DNA of 64,000 bases from Rhizobium sp. NLR16a (GTDB taxonomy: Bacteria > Pseudomonadota > Alphaproteobacteria > Rhizobiales > Rhizobiaceae). The stretch lies in the NCBI RefSeq assembly GCF_017948245.1, contig NZ_CP072865.1:1079501-1143500 (forward strand), read 5' to 3'. The notes under the pieces are model-generated. The model did not search any database. It was not told where the DNA came from and saw only the letters and a program-made list of their open reading frames with translations. Made by a program: the position numbers and the translations under genes. Below are positions 52,591-60,953 of this stretch, one piece after another. Position 1 is the stretch's first letter. Every line of letters begins with the position of its first letter.

Positions 52591-52900
52591 TGAATTCGCT
52601 GCCGTCCGTGCGTGCCGGTTCAGCCGTCCCTGATGCCCGTTACCATTCCCGACCGTTGATAGAAGCGTTGGCACCCGCAGTCGAGCGCTTGGGTCACATG
52701 ATGGTCAGTCTTCTTAGCGCTGTAGACGGCGCGTTCGAGATCCTTGACACGGGCGTCGCAAGTCAGGATGCCGGCATCGTGGCGCTCGTGGTCGCGTAAA
52801 CGATCGTATTGGCGTCAGCCCGACTGCTTTGAAGGCGAGGCCGAGAGCGGCGCCTATCATGCCAGTGTTGGCGCCGCCGTTCGCGTGGAAAGCCTGACGT
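52591..52900. other. Intergenic, perhaps a decayed gene fragment
   Basis: Between ParD and the branched-chain aminotransferase gene. On the minus strand a short frame (AFHANGGANTGMIGAALGLA near 52830-52890) looks protein-like, but it has no start, no ribosome site and no known family; frames around it are broken. Probably a relic or the 5' regulatory region of the toxin-antitoxin operon. Confidence 0.3.
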
Positions 52901-54001
52901 TCAGACCGGGATGAGGCGCGTCCAGCCGTGCTCATCGTTCGTTACGCCCTTCTGCAGACTGACGAGCTGCTGGCGCAGTTCGCTGGTCAGCTTGCCGGTC
53001 TGTCCGTCTCCGACCAGAAACTCGCCGCCGGCATGTCGAACCAGGCCGATGCCCGCCAGGACTGCGGCAGTGCCGCAAGCGAAGGCTTCGACGAGCCTGC
53101 CACTGGCGGCATCCTCTTGCCATTCCGCGAAGGAGTAGGGACGCTGCTCCACGCGCAAGCCCCTTTCTTCGGCGAGCACGATGACGGAAGCCCGGGTGAT
53201 GCCCGGCAGGATCGTGCCGCCAAGGGGCGGGGTCACCATCGATCCATCATTCATCACGAAGAAGACGTTCATGCCGCCGAGTTCTTCGACCCAGCGATGC
53301 TCCGCGGCATCGAGGAAGACGACCTGATCGCAACCCCTCTTCGCGGCTTCCGCTTGCGCCACCAGGCTGGCAGCGTAATTTCCGCCGCATTTTGCAGCGC
53401 CGGTGCCGCCGTTGGCTGCACGGGTGTATTCGGTCTCGACCCACAGGGAGACGGCCTTCGCGCCGCCCTTGAAGTAGGCGCCGACCGGAGAGGCGATGAT
53501 GCAGAAGACATATTCCTGAGCCGGACGAACGCCGAGAAACGCCTCGTTGGCGAACATGAAGGGGCGGAGGTAAAGGCTGGCGTCGCCGGACGGAATCCAG
53601 GCCTTGTCGACGCGGACCAGTGCTTCGACCGCCTTCAAAAAGAGTTCTTCGGGCACAGGAGGCATCGCCATGCGGGTCGCCGACTGCGCGAAGCGGCATG
53701 CGTTCTCTTCAGGCCGAAAGAGCAGAATCCGGCCATCGTCTGCTTTGTAGGCTTTCATGCCCTCGAAGATTTCCTGCGCGTAGTGCAGCACGGCGCTCGC
53801 GGGATCGAGCTCCAAGGGCCGCCTGGGCGTAACCTTCGCGTCGTGCCAGCCCTTGTCGGCCGTCCATCGGGCCAGGACCATGTGATCCGTGAAGAGCTTC
53901 CCGAAGCCGGGCGTCTCCAGTGCCTGGATGCGGTCGGCATCCGAGACGGGAGACTTGTGGAGTTCGATTTTGATTTCAGGAGAGGCCGACGTCACGGTCA
54001 T
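52901..54001 (-). CDS. ilvE: Branched-chain amino-acid aminotransferase
   Basis: PLP-dependent class IV aminotransferase of 366 residues (group II, about 360 residues), cytosolic. It transfers the amino group between branched-chain 2-oxo acids and glutamate. Visible: VLHYAQEIFEGMKAYKADDG, PFMFANEAFLGVRP, GTGAAKCGGNYAASLVAQAE with the PLP-lysine, EELGGMNVFFVMNDG, GTILPGITRASVI and EAFACGTAAVLAGIG. The start at ATG 54001 has AAGGTG upstream; a GTG at 54010 is an alternative. Divergent from the class I aminotransferase at 54390. Confidence 0.95.
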   Translation of the reverse strand: MTVTSASPEIKIELHKSPVSDADRIQALETPGFGKLFTDHMVLARWTADKGWHDAKVTPRRPLELDPASAVLHYAQEIFEGMKAYKADDGRILLFRPEENACRFAQSATRMAMPPVPEELFLKAVEALVRVDKAWIPSGDASLYLRPFMFANEAFLGVRPAQEYVFCIIASPVGAYFKGGAKAVSLWVETEYTRAANGGTGAAKCGGNYAASLVAQAEAAKRGCDQVVFLDAAEHRWVEELGGMNVFFVMNDGSMVTPPLGGTILPGITRASVIVLAEERGLRVEQRPYSFAEWQEDAASGRLVEAFACGTAAVLAGIGLVRHAGGEFLVGDGQTGKLTSELRQQLVSLQKGVTNDEHGWTRLIPV

Positions 54002-54389
54002 TGCTGGCACCTTGATAGCAAATAAAATGGTGGCGGCGACACTACCGCCGCGGAGCCGGTTTTGGAAAGGTCTGAAGCAGCCGGTTTCGGCTTTGATCAG
54101 AGGAATAATCGCTTGAGGTGGCTGACGTCGAGCAACAAATTTGGAACCGAGCGCCTTCGATCAGGGATGCGTCACCATCAAGTGAAACCGCGACATCAGC
54201 ATTACCCGAAAGGCTTCGGTCGGTTCGGGAATTTCACTCCTATCGGGAATGACGTTCGCGAATTTTGCACCAAGGCCTTGGAATATGAGATCTTCGACTT
54301 GTCACCATGACAAGAAAATAGGTCAGCATTATTGACATAATTTCCGCCGCATGATTTGTCGGCGACATAGAAAATACGAGGAAACCTCC
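54002..54389. other. Divergent promoter region between two aminotransferase genes
   Basis: 388 bases with no convincing gene. A TTGACA-like element lies near 54330 (ATTGACATAATTTCC) upstream of the plus-strand aminotransferase gene. The region presumably carries both promoters. A short open frame (about 54062-54310) lacks protein-like composition. Confidence 0.45.
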
Positions 54390-55610
54390 ATGCTGAACTG
54401 GGACACCATGTTTGCGTCGCGATCGTCGCGCATGCGCGCATCCGAAATCCGCGAGCTCCTGAAGCTTCTCGACCAGCCTGACATCATTTCCTTTGCTGGC
54501 GGCATTCCGGATCCGGCGCTGTTTCCAGCCGACGAATTCCAGCGGGCCTATGCGGATATTTTCTCGGGTGCTGCGGTCAACTCGGCGCTGCAATATTCGG
54601 TCAGCGAAGGATACAAGCCGCTGCGCGAATGGCTGGCCGGGCAGATGGCGGCGCTCGGCATTCCCTGCGAACTCGACAACGTCTTCATCGTTTCCGGCTC
54701 GCAGCAGGGGCTCGATTATCTCGGCAAGCTCTTCCTGTCGCCCAATGATACCGCGCTCGTGACCTGGCCGACCTATCTTGGCGCCCTGCAGGCCTTCAAC
54801 GCCTATGAACCGGCCTACGACCAACTGACGCTGAACGGCAACCGGACACCCGAATCCTATCGCGTTGCCGCGGCCGCTGCCGGCGGCAAGGTGAAGTTCG
54901 CCTATCTCTCGGCGGATTTTTCCAATCCGACCGGCGAAACGGTCGATCTCGATGGCCGCAAGAAGGTGTTGGCGCTTGCCGAAGAACTCGACGTCGCCGT
55001 CATCGAAGATGCTGCCTATCAGTCGCTGCGTTACGATGGCGATCCGATCCCGCCGATCCTGGCGCTCGAAATAGCCGAAAAGGGCCATATCAACGATACG
55101 CGCACGATCTATTGCGGCAGCTTCTCCAAGACCCTCGCGCCCGGCCTTCGCGTCGGCTTCATCGTCGCCAATGCGCCCGTCATCCGCAAGCTGGTGCTGA
55201 TGAAGCAGGCGGCCGACCTGCATTCCTCGACGATCAACCAGATGGCGATATCGGATGTCGCCGTGCGCGGCTTCAACAAGCAGGTCGCCAAGATCAAAGC
55301 GGTCTACAGCCATCGCCGCGACTGCATGCTGGCAGCGCTCCAGAAGTACATGCCCGAGGGCACGGGCTGGACGAAACCGGAAGGCGGCATGTTCATCTGG
55401 ATCACGCTGCCGGAAGGCATGGACGGCGCCAAGCTGCTGGCGAAATCGCTCGAAACGGCTAAGGTCGCCTTCGTGCCCGGCAACGCGTTCTTCGCCGACG
55501 GCTCCGGCGCCAACACCTTCCGCGTCAGCTTCTCCTGCGCGAATGAGCAGATGATCGAGGATGGGATTGGTCGGTTGGGTAGGTTGATCGCTGAGGAAAT
55601 TGGTGGGTGA
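54390..55610 (+). CDS. PLP-dependent aminotransferase, 2-aminoadipate/LysN-like class
   Basis: Fold type I aminotransferase of 406 residues without the N-terminal GntR domain found in MocR proteins. Features: ISFAGGIPDPALFPADEFQR, ALQYSVSEGYKPLREWLAGQ, SGSQQGLDYLGKLFL, DFSNPTGETVDLDGRKKVL, DAAYQSLRYDGDPIP, and the PLP lysine in CGSFSKTLAPGLRVGFI. Transamination of 2-aminoadipate, aromatic or branched amino acids is typical. The ATG at 54390 follows ACGAGGAAACCTCC. A mosaic repeat follows the gene. Confidence 0.92.
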   Translation: MLNWDTMFASRSSRMRASEIRELLKLLDQPDIISFAGGIPDPALFPADEFQRAYADIFSGAAVNSALQYSVSEGYKPLREWLAGQMAALGIPCELDNVFIVSGSQQGLDYLGKLFLSPNDTALVTWPTYLGALQAFNAYEPAYDQLTLNGNRTPESYRVAAAAAGGKVKFAYLSADFSNPTGETVDLDGRKKVLALAEELDVAVIEDAAYQSLRYDGDPIPPILALEIAEKGHINDTRTIYCGSFSKTLAPGLRVGFIVANAPVIRKLVLMKQAADLHSSTINQMAISDVAVRGFNKQVAKIKAVYSHRRDCMLAALQKYMPEGTGWTKPEGGMFIWITLPEGMDGAKLLAKSLETAKVAFVPGNAFFADGSGANTFRVSFSCANEQMIEDGIGRLGRLIAEEIGG

Positions 55611-55645
55611 TTGCTTGAGAGATGAGAAGACGCCGCGGCACTCAC

Positions 55646-55753
55646 CGCCGTCCCTCATTCCTGTGCTCGTCACAGGAATGAGGGACGGCGCGTCCGCGCC
55701 GTGATGGACTCTTATTCGTGAAAGACTCTCTCGTGCCCAAGTCCTTGGGCACG
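55646..55753. repeat. Mosaic palindromic intergenic repeat, copy 2 (family A)
   Basis: First module: left arm 55646-55665 (CGCCGTCCCTCATTCCTGTG) pairs with right arm 55671-55690, a perfect 20-base-pair stem with loop CTCGT. Then ACGGCGCG-TC-CGCGCCGT (55685-55702), a spacer, CGTGCCCAAG-TC-CTTGGGCACG (55732-55753), and GCTGGATTCCTGTGACGAGC just after it. Same modules as copy 1 at 14965-15147 but in a different order. Confidence 0.85.
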
Positions 55754-55887
55754 CTGGATTCCTGTGACGAGCACAGCAACGAGGGAGGGGAGGGAACTAC
55801 TTCCGCCTTCTTCTCTCAGAGGAAACGGGTAAGCGGTTTATCCTTCCATTGCCATGCTTTCGGCAAGCCAGCCAGGCGGAACAACAA

Positions 55888-56931
55888 TCAAAAAATCGTC
55901 GTCCAGCCCTCGTTCGCCGTTTCGCTCTTGCCGTAGCCGACGCGGTCGGCGACCGCTCCGTCGGTGTTGCGCAGGATGATGTCGCCGCCCCGGTTGGCGA
56001 GCTGCGGGCCGCCGGCGGCTGCGTCGAGCGCGATGGTGCGGATCTCGCCTGCGGCAAGCGCTCCCGACAGCGTCTGCGTCCGGCCGTTTTCGTCCTCCAG
56101 CTTCCAGCCATCGAGCGATACCGATATGTCGGAACGGTTGATAATCGTCACCGTCTCATTCTCGATGCCGCCTGCGCCGTTCACCGGGTTGATCAGCGCG
56201 GCGATGATGCGCAGGGATGAGGCGACGACCGGCTGCGGCCGGCGGGTGCCTTCGCCGCGGCCCTGGCCGCCGCGATTTTCCGAAACCGGATGGCCGGTCG
56301 CCGCATCGGTGTTCCAGTTCTGCGACTGGAAGCAGAGGAAGATTGCCGCCCATTCGTCGGTATCGGTGAAATGGACGAGCAGCGCTCCGTCCTGGTTGGG
56401 CCCGTTGGTGGCCTTGAAACCGCCACTGTCTCCCTGGTTCATATGGATATCGTGGATGCCGTTGCCCGGCTCGAATTCGAAATATTGGTCGGGTTTGTTG
56501 CGCTCGGCCCCCCAGGCTTCGCCGAAGGCATAGAAATGGATGTCGGGATCGGCAATGCCTTCGTCGACGATCGGCTCGATGAACTCGCGAAGATCGTTCT
56601 TCGGGCCGGAGAGCTGGAAGGGCGCGACGTTCATGTCCTCGCGCTCGATCAGGCCGCTACGGACATAATCGATTGCAAGCTCCGGACGATCCCTGCGGAT
56701 GTCGGTCAAGCCCATCGGCAGGGCTTCGAGCGCCTCCGTCAGCGTCCCGTGCTTGAAATCGACGACGTTGGCATAGAGCAGGTCGTGCGGCGATTCCTTG
56801 GAGCGGACATTCAGCGCGATGCGGTAGCTGACGCCGTTCGCCTCGATGCGGATTTCGAGATGGGGATCGTTGTCGTCATCAAGGGCGAGCGCGCTCGCGG
56901 TGCCTTTCAAGACCTTGTAATTCTTCAGCAT
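55888..56931 (-). CDS. DUF2278 protein with C-terminal lamin-tail domain
   Basis: Protein of 347 residues. Residues 1 to about 215 match DUF2278 (MLKNYKVLKGTASALALDDD, HLEIRIEANGVSYRIALNVR, GIHDIHMNQGDSGGFKATNG, DGALLVHFTDTDEWAAIFLC). The C-terminal 110 residues are an LTD/lamin-tail beta-sandwich (GGIENETVTIINRSDISVSL, DGWKLEDENGRTQ, GGDIILRNTDGAVADRVGYG). DUF2278 function is unknown. No signal peptide is seen, though lamin-tail domains are usually extracellular in bacteria. The start at 56931 has GCGAGG upstream. Confidence 0.88.
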   Translation of the reverse strand: MLKNYKVLKGTASALALDDDNDPHLEIRIEANGVSYRIALNVRSKESPHDLLYANVVDFKHGTLTEALEALPMGLTDIRRDRPELAIDYVRSGLIEREDMNVAPFQLSGPKNDLREFIEPIVDEGIADPDIHFYAFGEAWGAERNKPDQYFEFEPGNGIHDIHMNQGDSGGFKATNGPNQDGALLVHFTDTDEWAAIFLCFQSQNWNTDAATGHPVSENRGGQGRGEGTRRPQPVVASSLRIIAALINPVNGAGGIENETVTIINRSDISVSLDGWKLEDENGRTQTLSGALAAGEIRTIALDAAAGGPQLANRGGDIILRNTDGAVADRVGYGKSETANEGWTTIF

Positions 56932-56992
56932 GAGAACCTCGCGGGAATGGCGGGACCTCACGATAACACGGCGAAGGCGCATCTTTTGTGAT

Positions 56993-57098
56993 GGCTAAAT
57001 CGCAGCGCGATCCCTCAGATTCGGTGCCACGATTTAGCTTTTTAATTTCACGCATGTCGTCCCCGCGAAACCGCTGAACACTTTTGCGCGACATGCTT
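56993..57098. repeat. Palindromic intergenic repeat, copy 2 (family B)
   Basis: Stem 1: GCTAAATCG (56994-57002) with CGATTTAGC (57030-57038). Stem 2: GCATGTC (57052-57058) with GACATGC (57090-57096). It aligns along its length with copy 1 at 16671-16776. In stem 1 the bases differ between the copies (AAAGCATG versus AAATCG) but pairing is preserved. Confidence 0.85.
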
Positions 57099-57135
57099 GT
57101 CTTTCGCCGTGCAATGGCTGACTTGCAGCTTGGTG

Positions 57136-58194
57136 CTATTGCTGCAGATGTGGGCCAAAAAGCTCGAGGTCGGCTTCCCCGAGCCTGTCGCTCGCCGTGT
57201 TCAGCTGGTGCCAGTAGGGATAGATCACCGGCGGCAGGCTGACGGCGTCGAGACGCTTGCGCTCCTCTCCGGTGAGCTTCAGCTCTGCGGCGGCGATGTT
57301 GTCGCGGAACTGGGCTTCGGTGCGCCCGCCGATGATGACCGAGGTGACGGCCTTGCGGCCGACCAGCCAGGCGAGCGCCACTTGAGCGGCCGAAACGCCG
57401 CGTTCCTCGCCGATCGCCACCAGCGTCTCGACGATGTTCCAGAGGCGGTTTTCGTCGCGGATCGGCGGTTCGGTCCAGCCGGCGAACTGGCGCGTGCCTT
57501 CGGGAGCGGCCTGGTTGCGGCGGTGTTTGCCGGAGAGCAGACCGCCGGCAAGCGGGCTCCAGACCAGCACGCCGAGGCCCTGGTCAATCGAAATCGGCAG
57601 CAGCTCGTATTCGGCGTCGCGGGCTTCGAGCGTATAATGGATCTGCTGACTCACGAAGCGTTGGTAGCGGTGTTCGTTGGCAATGCCGAGCGCCTTCATG
57701 ATGTGCCAGCCGGAATAGTTCGAGCAGCCGACATAACGCACCTTGCCCTGCCGGATCAGCGTGTCGAGCGCTTCCATCGTCTCTTCGAGCGGCGTCTGGC
57801 CGTCCCATTCATGCACCTGATAGAGGTCGATGACATCGGTCTTCAGGCGCTTCAGGCTGGCCTCGCATTCGCGAATCAGGTGGTGGCGCGACAGGCCGCG
57901 GTCGTTCGGGCCGTCGCCCATGCCGAAGCGGGCTTTGGTGGCGAGCAGCACGCCCTGCGGCCGCTTGCCGGCGAGCGCCTCGCCGATGATATTTTCGCAT
58001 TCGCCTGACGAATAGACGTTGGCGGTGTCGATCAGGTTGATGCCGGCATCGATGCAGATGTCGATCATCTTCTTCGCCTCGGAGACGCCGAGATCGCCGA
58101 CCATCTTCGCCCAACCGACGCCGCCGAAGGTCATCGTGCCCATGGTCAAAGTCGAAATCTTCAAGCCGGAACGGCCGAGCAGACGATATTCCAT
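57136..58194 (-). CDS. Aldo/keto reductase (YajO/L-glyceraldehyde-3-phosphate reductase group)
   Basis: NADP(H)-dependent oxidoreductase of 352 residues. Tetrad: Asp and Tyr in NLIDTANVYSSGECE, Lys in VLLATKARFGMGDG and His in LYQVHEWDGQTPLEE. The C-terminal NADP-binding region is SVIIGGRTEAQFRDNIAAAE. Length and motifs fit the AKR11/12-like branch with YajO and YghZ. It stands alone on the minus strand, next to the family B repeat. Confidence 0.93.
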   Translation of the reverse strand: MEYRLLGRSGLKISTLTMGTMTFGGVGWAKMVGDLGVSEAKKMIDICIDAGINLIDTANVYSSGECENIIGEALAGKRPQGVLLATKARFGMGDGPNDRGLSRHHLIRECEASLKRLKTDVIDLYQVHEWDGQTPLEETMEALDTLIRQGKVRYVGCSNYSGWHIMKALGIANEHRYQRFVSQQIHYTLEARDAEYELLPISIDQGLGVLVWSPLAGGLLSGKHRRNQAAPEGTRQFAGWTEPPIRDENRLWNIVETLVAIGEERGVSAAQVALAWLVGRKAVTSVIIGGRTEAQFRDNIAAAELKLTGEERKRLDAVSLPPVIYPYWHQLNTASDRLGEADLELFGPHLQQ

Positions 58195-58414
58195 TGAAAC
58201 TCCTCCTTCATCGAAACGCGATTGACGTACCTCGACGCAATAGCATGAATGGCGGCATGTTCACGCCTGCGTGAGGGGTCGGCGAGATTGCGGGCGCCCG
58301 AGGCTAAGATCAATTGCGCGGCGCTGGGGCGCGGGCAGATCGTACAATATGTGATCGGCTTGTCGACGGAAATCGTTCTGGCGTGGAGACGACGCAACGG
58401 GGGGCTGCCGCGGA

Positions 58415-58885
58415 TCAGGTCTCGTCCTTGTTCTTCTTGTGAATGTTGTCGCGGAGCGAAGCGATCGTATCGCGAATCTTGCTCACGGTCTCGGCGTCGA
58501 GACCGACGGCTTTGCCGATGCAGTCGAACACGTGGGTCGCGCGGCTCTTGAGGGACTGTCCCTTCTGCGTCAGGCGCAAAAGCACCTGGCGCTCGTCGGC
58601 GGGATTCCGGTTGCGAGTGACGAGATCGACATTTTCCAGTCGCTTCAAGAGCGGGGTGAGAGTGCTGGAATCGAGGAAAAGCGTCTCGCCGAGATCCTTC
58701 ACCGTGCGGTCGTCGCGCGCCCACAAGGCGGTCATGACGAGGAATTGCGGATAGGTCAGATCCAACTCGTCGAGCAGGGGGCGGTAAAGCTGATTGAAGG
58801 CGTGGCCTGCCGAATAGATTGAAAAGCAAAGCAATTCATCGATCTTCGGCACGTCGGCAACACCATTCGATGGCGTGTCTTTCAT
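58415..58885 (-). CDS. MarR-family regulator, OhrR type
   Basis: Winged-helix repressor of 156 residues. The OhrR hallmark LLCFSIYSAGHAFNQLYRPL with redox Cys20 is present, then LTYPQFLVMTALWARDDRTV, the recognition helix DSSTLTPLLKRLEN and wing RNRNPADERQVLLRLTQKG. OhrR senses organic hydroperoxides by cysteine oxidation and usually represses ohr. Here the divergent gene is an exported alpha/beta hydrolase instead. Start at 58885 has AGAGGAGAACGTG before it. The shared promoter has a weak symmetrical element TTATTT-11-AAATAA (58960-58982). Confidence 0.9.
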   Translation of the reverse strand: MKDTPSNGVADVPKIDELLCFSIYSAGHAFNQLYRPLLDELDLTYPQFLVMTALWARDDRTVKDLGETLFLDSSTLTPLLKRLENVDLVTRNRNPADERQVLLRLTQKGQSLKSRATHVFDCIGKAVGLDAETVSKIRDTIASLRDNIHKKNKDET

Positions 58886-59078
58886 CACGTTCTCCTCTGC
58901 GCTTAATATAATTTGCGCACGATCTGTTTGCAAGCTATTGACGACGTGAACGATGAGGGTTATTTATATCGCACACAAATAAATCGTCCACAAATTAGAT
59001 TCCGATTTGGAAACTTGAAGGCACGCGAACGTACCAGTTCGGCTCCTTTGAACTTCAACCGACGAAAGGAAATGACCC

Positions 59079-59846
59079 ATGTTCAAGTTTGCTGCAGTCG
59101 TCGCCCTGGCGGGCGCTCTTCTTTCCGGGGCTGCCGTCGCTCAGTCGGCCAAACCTACCGTCGTTCTCGTTCACGGCGCCTTTGCCGATTCATCCAGCTG
59201 GAACGGCGTGGTCGAGATCCTGCGCAAGGACGGTTTCCCGGTCGTTGCTGCCGCCAATCCGCTGCGTAGCGTTTCCGGCGACGCCGCCTATGTTTCCGAT
59301 GTCGTCGGCAGCATTGCCGGCCCCGTCGTCTTGGTCGGCCATTCCTATGGAGGGCAGGTGATCTCGACCGCCGCGAACGGCCATGACAACGTCAAGTCCC
59401 TGGTCTATGTCGCGGCCTTCGCGCCGGAGGCAGGGGAATCGGTTGCGGATCTCGCCGGCAAGTTTCCCGGCGGTACGCTGAGCGGAGCGCTGGCGGTTCC
59501 GGTGAAGCTCAGTGCAGGCGGCGTCGATCTTTCCATAGACCAGACCAAGTTCCATGACCAGTTCGCCAGCGACGTGCCGGCTGAGCAGGCTGCCCTGATG
59601 GCGGCGGCCCAGCGGCCGATCACCGAAGCGGCCCTGACCGAAAAATCCGGCGAGCCTGCCTGGAAGAAACTGCCGTCATGGTTTGTCTACGGCACCAGCG
59701 ACAAGAACATCCCGGCCGCAGCTCTTGGCTTCATGGCCGAGCGGGCAGGGTCCAAGCTGACCGTCGTGGTCGATGGCGCATCCCACGTCGTGATGGTTTC
59801 GCAGCCGCAGAAGGTGGCGGAGCTCATCGAAGAGGCCGCGAAGTAA
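59079..59846 (+). CDS. Exported alpha/beta hydrolase
   Basis: Hydrolase of 255 residues with signal peptide (MFKFAAVVALAGALLSGAAV, cleaved near AQSAK). Catalytic serine in VGHSYGG (elbow GxSxG), oxyanion region VLVHGAFADSSSWNG, aspartate near FVYGTSDKN and histidine in GASHVVMVSQP. The fold branch is that of small esterase/EstC-like proteins; the substrate is unknown. Divergent from the OhrR-type gene and presumably derepressed by peroxides or electrophiles. AACGACGAAAGGA gives a strong ribosome site. Confidence 0.92.
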   Translation: MFKFAAVVALAGALLSGAAVAQSAKPTVVLVHGAFADSSSWNGVVEILRKDGFPVVAAANPLRSVSGDAAYVSDVVGSIAGPVVLVGHSYGGQVISTAANGHDNVKSLVYVAAFAPEAGESVADLAGKFPGGTLSGALAVPVKLSAGGVDLSIDQTKFHDQFASDVPAEQAALMAAAQRPITEAALTEKSGEPAWKKLPSWFVYGTSDKNIPAAALGFMAERAGSKLTVVVDGASHVVMVSQPQKVAELIEEAAK

Positions 59847-59968
59847 CGTCTCTCTGAAGGGTGACGGCAATTCAGCAGCACAGGGCGCAGCGCAGCCGCT
59901 GCGTCCTGTCACATACCTGTCAACGACCCCTAATAAGGGAGGGTGACGCAATCCCGAGGACCCCTCCC

Positions 59969-60946
59969 ATGAAGACGATCGTTTCCGCCGCTGCTCTTCT
60001 CGCCGCGAGCTTTTTTGCCATTCCGACCTCGGCCGCAAACCTCGTTCTCTACACCAGCCAGCCGAACGAGGATGCGCAGGCGACGGTCGATGGCTTCATG
60101 GTCGCCAATCCCGATATCAAGGTCGACTGGGTGCGCGACGGCACGCCGAAGATCATCGCCAAGCTCCAGGCCGAGATCCAGGCCGGCAACCCGGTCGCCG
60201 ACCTTCTGCTCATCGCCGACATGGTGACGCTGGAGCGCTTGAAGCAAGACGGCAAGCTGCTCGCCTACAAGTCGCCGGAAGCCGCGCAATACGACGCCAG
60301 TCTCTATGACGCCGACGGCTACTATTACTCGACCAAGCTGATCACGACAGGCATCATGTACAACACCTCGGCCGGCATGAAGCCCGCGGGCTGGAAGGAC
60401 CTGACCAAGCCGGAGGCCAAGGGCCTCGTCACCATGCCGAGCCCGCTCGCCTCGGGTGCGGCGCTCATCCACGCCCAGACACTGGCTGCCGTTCCCGGCC
60501 TCGGCTGGGACTTTTACAAGGCGCTTCAGGCAAACGGCGCGATTGTCGCCGGCGGCAACGGCGCCGTGCTGAAGTCGGTCGCCTCGGGCGAAAAGGCTTA
60601 CGGCATGGTCGTCGATTACCTGCCGATCCGCGAGAAGGCCAAGGGCGCGCCCGTCGAGTTCGTCTTCCCGAGCGAAGGCGTTTCCGCCGTCACCGAGCCG
60701 GTCGGCATTCTCGCCAGCACCAAGAATGCGGAGGCGGCGAAGAAATTCGTCGATTACGTGCTCTCGGAAAAGGGCCAGGAAGGCTTCCTCAAGCTCGGCT
60801 ATATCCCGGCCCGCAACGACATGAAGCTGCCGGAGGGTTTCCCGGCGCGCGACGCCATCAAGGTGCTGCCGATCAAGGCGGAGGAAGCTCTGAAAAATAC
60901 CGATCAGGATCTGAAGACCTTCTCGGGCATTTACGGTTCGAACTGA
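59969..60946 (+). CDS. Fe(III)-type ABC transporter substrate-binding protein
   Basis: Periplasmic binding protein of 325 residues, FbpA/AfuA-like. Signal peptide MKTIVSAAALLAASFFAIPT, then SAANLVLYTSQPNEDAQATV (the family's typical YTS start). Features: DWVRDGTPKIIAKLQAEIQA, TMPSPLASGAALIHAQTLAA, GYIPARNDMKLPEG. The tyrosines that bind iron in FbpA (a YY pair near the C-terminal third) are not obvious, so the ligand could be another anion or a chelate. GAGGACC precedes the ATG at 59969. First gene of a three-gene operon with permease and ATPase. Confidence 0.88.
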   Translation: MKTIVSAAALLAASFFAIPTSAANLVLYTSQPNEDAQATVDGFMVANPDIKVDWVRDGTPKIIAKLQAEIQAGNPVADLLLIADMVTLERLKQDGKLLAYKSPEAAQYDASLYDADGYYYSTKLITTGIMYNTSAGMKPAGWKDLTKPEAKGLVTMPSPLASGAALIHAQTLAAVPGLGWDFYKALQANGAIVAGGNGAVLKSVASGEKAYGMVVDYLPIREKAKGAPVEFVFPSEGVSAVTEPVGILASTKNAEAAKKFVDYVLSEKGQEGFLKLGYIPARNDMKLPEGFPARDAIKVLPIKAEEALKNTDQDLKTFSGIYGSN

Positions 60947-60953
60947 TCCTTCC

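Noticed and set aside
54062..54310. 82-codon frame between the two aminotransferase genes
   Set aside because: No ribosome site or protein-like pattern; the region is better read as a divergent promoter.
54240..55673. 477-codon minus-strand open frame opposite the class I aminotransferase
   Set aside because: The plus-strand frame has PLP and substrate motifs; the antisense product has none.
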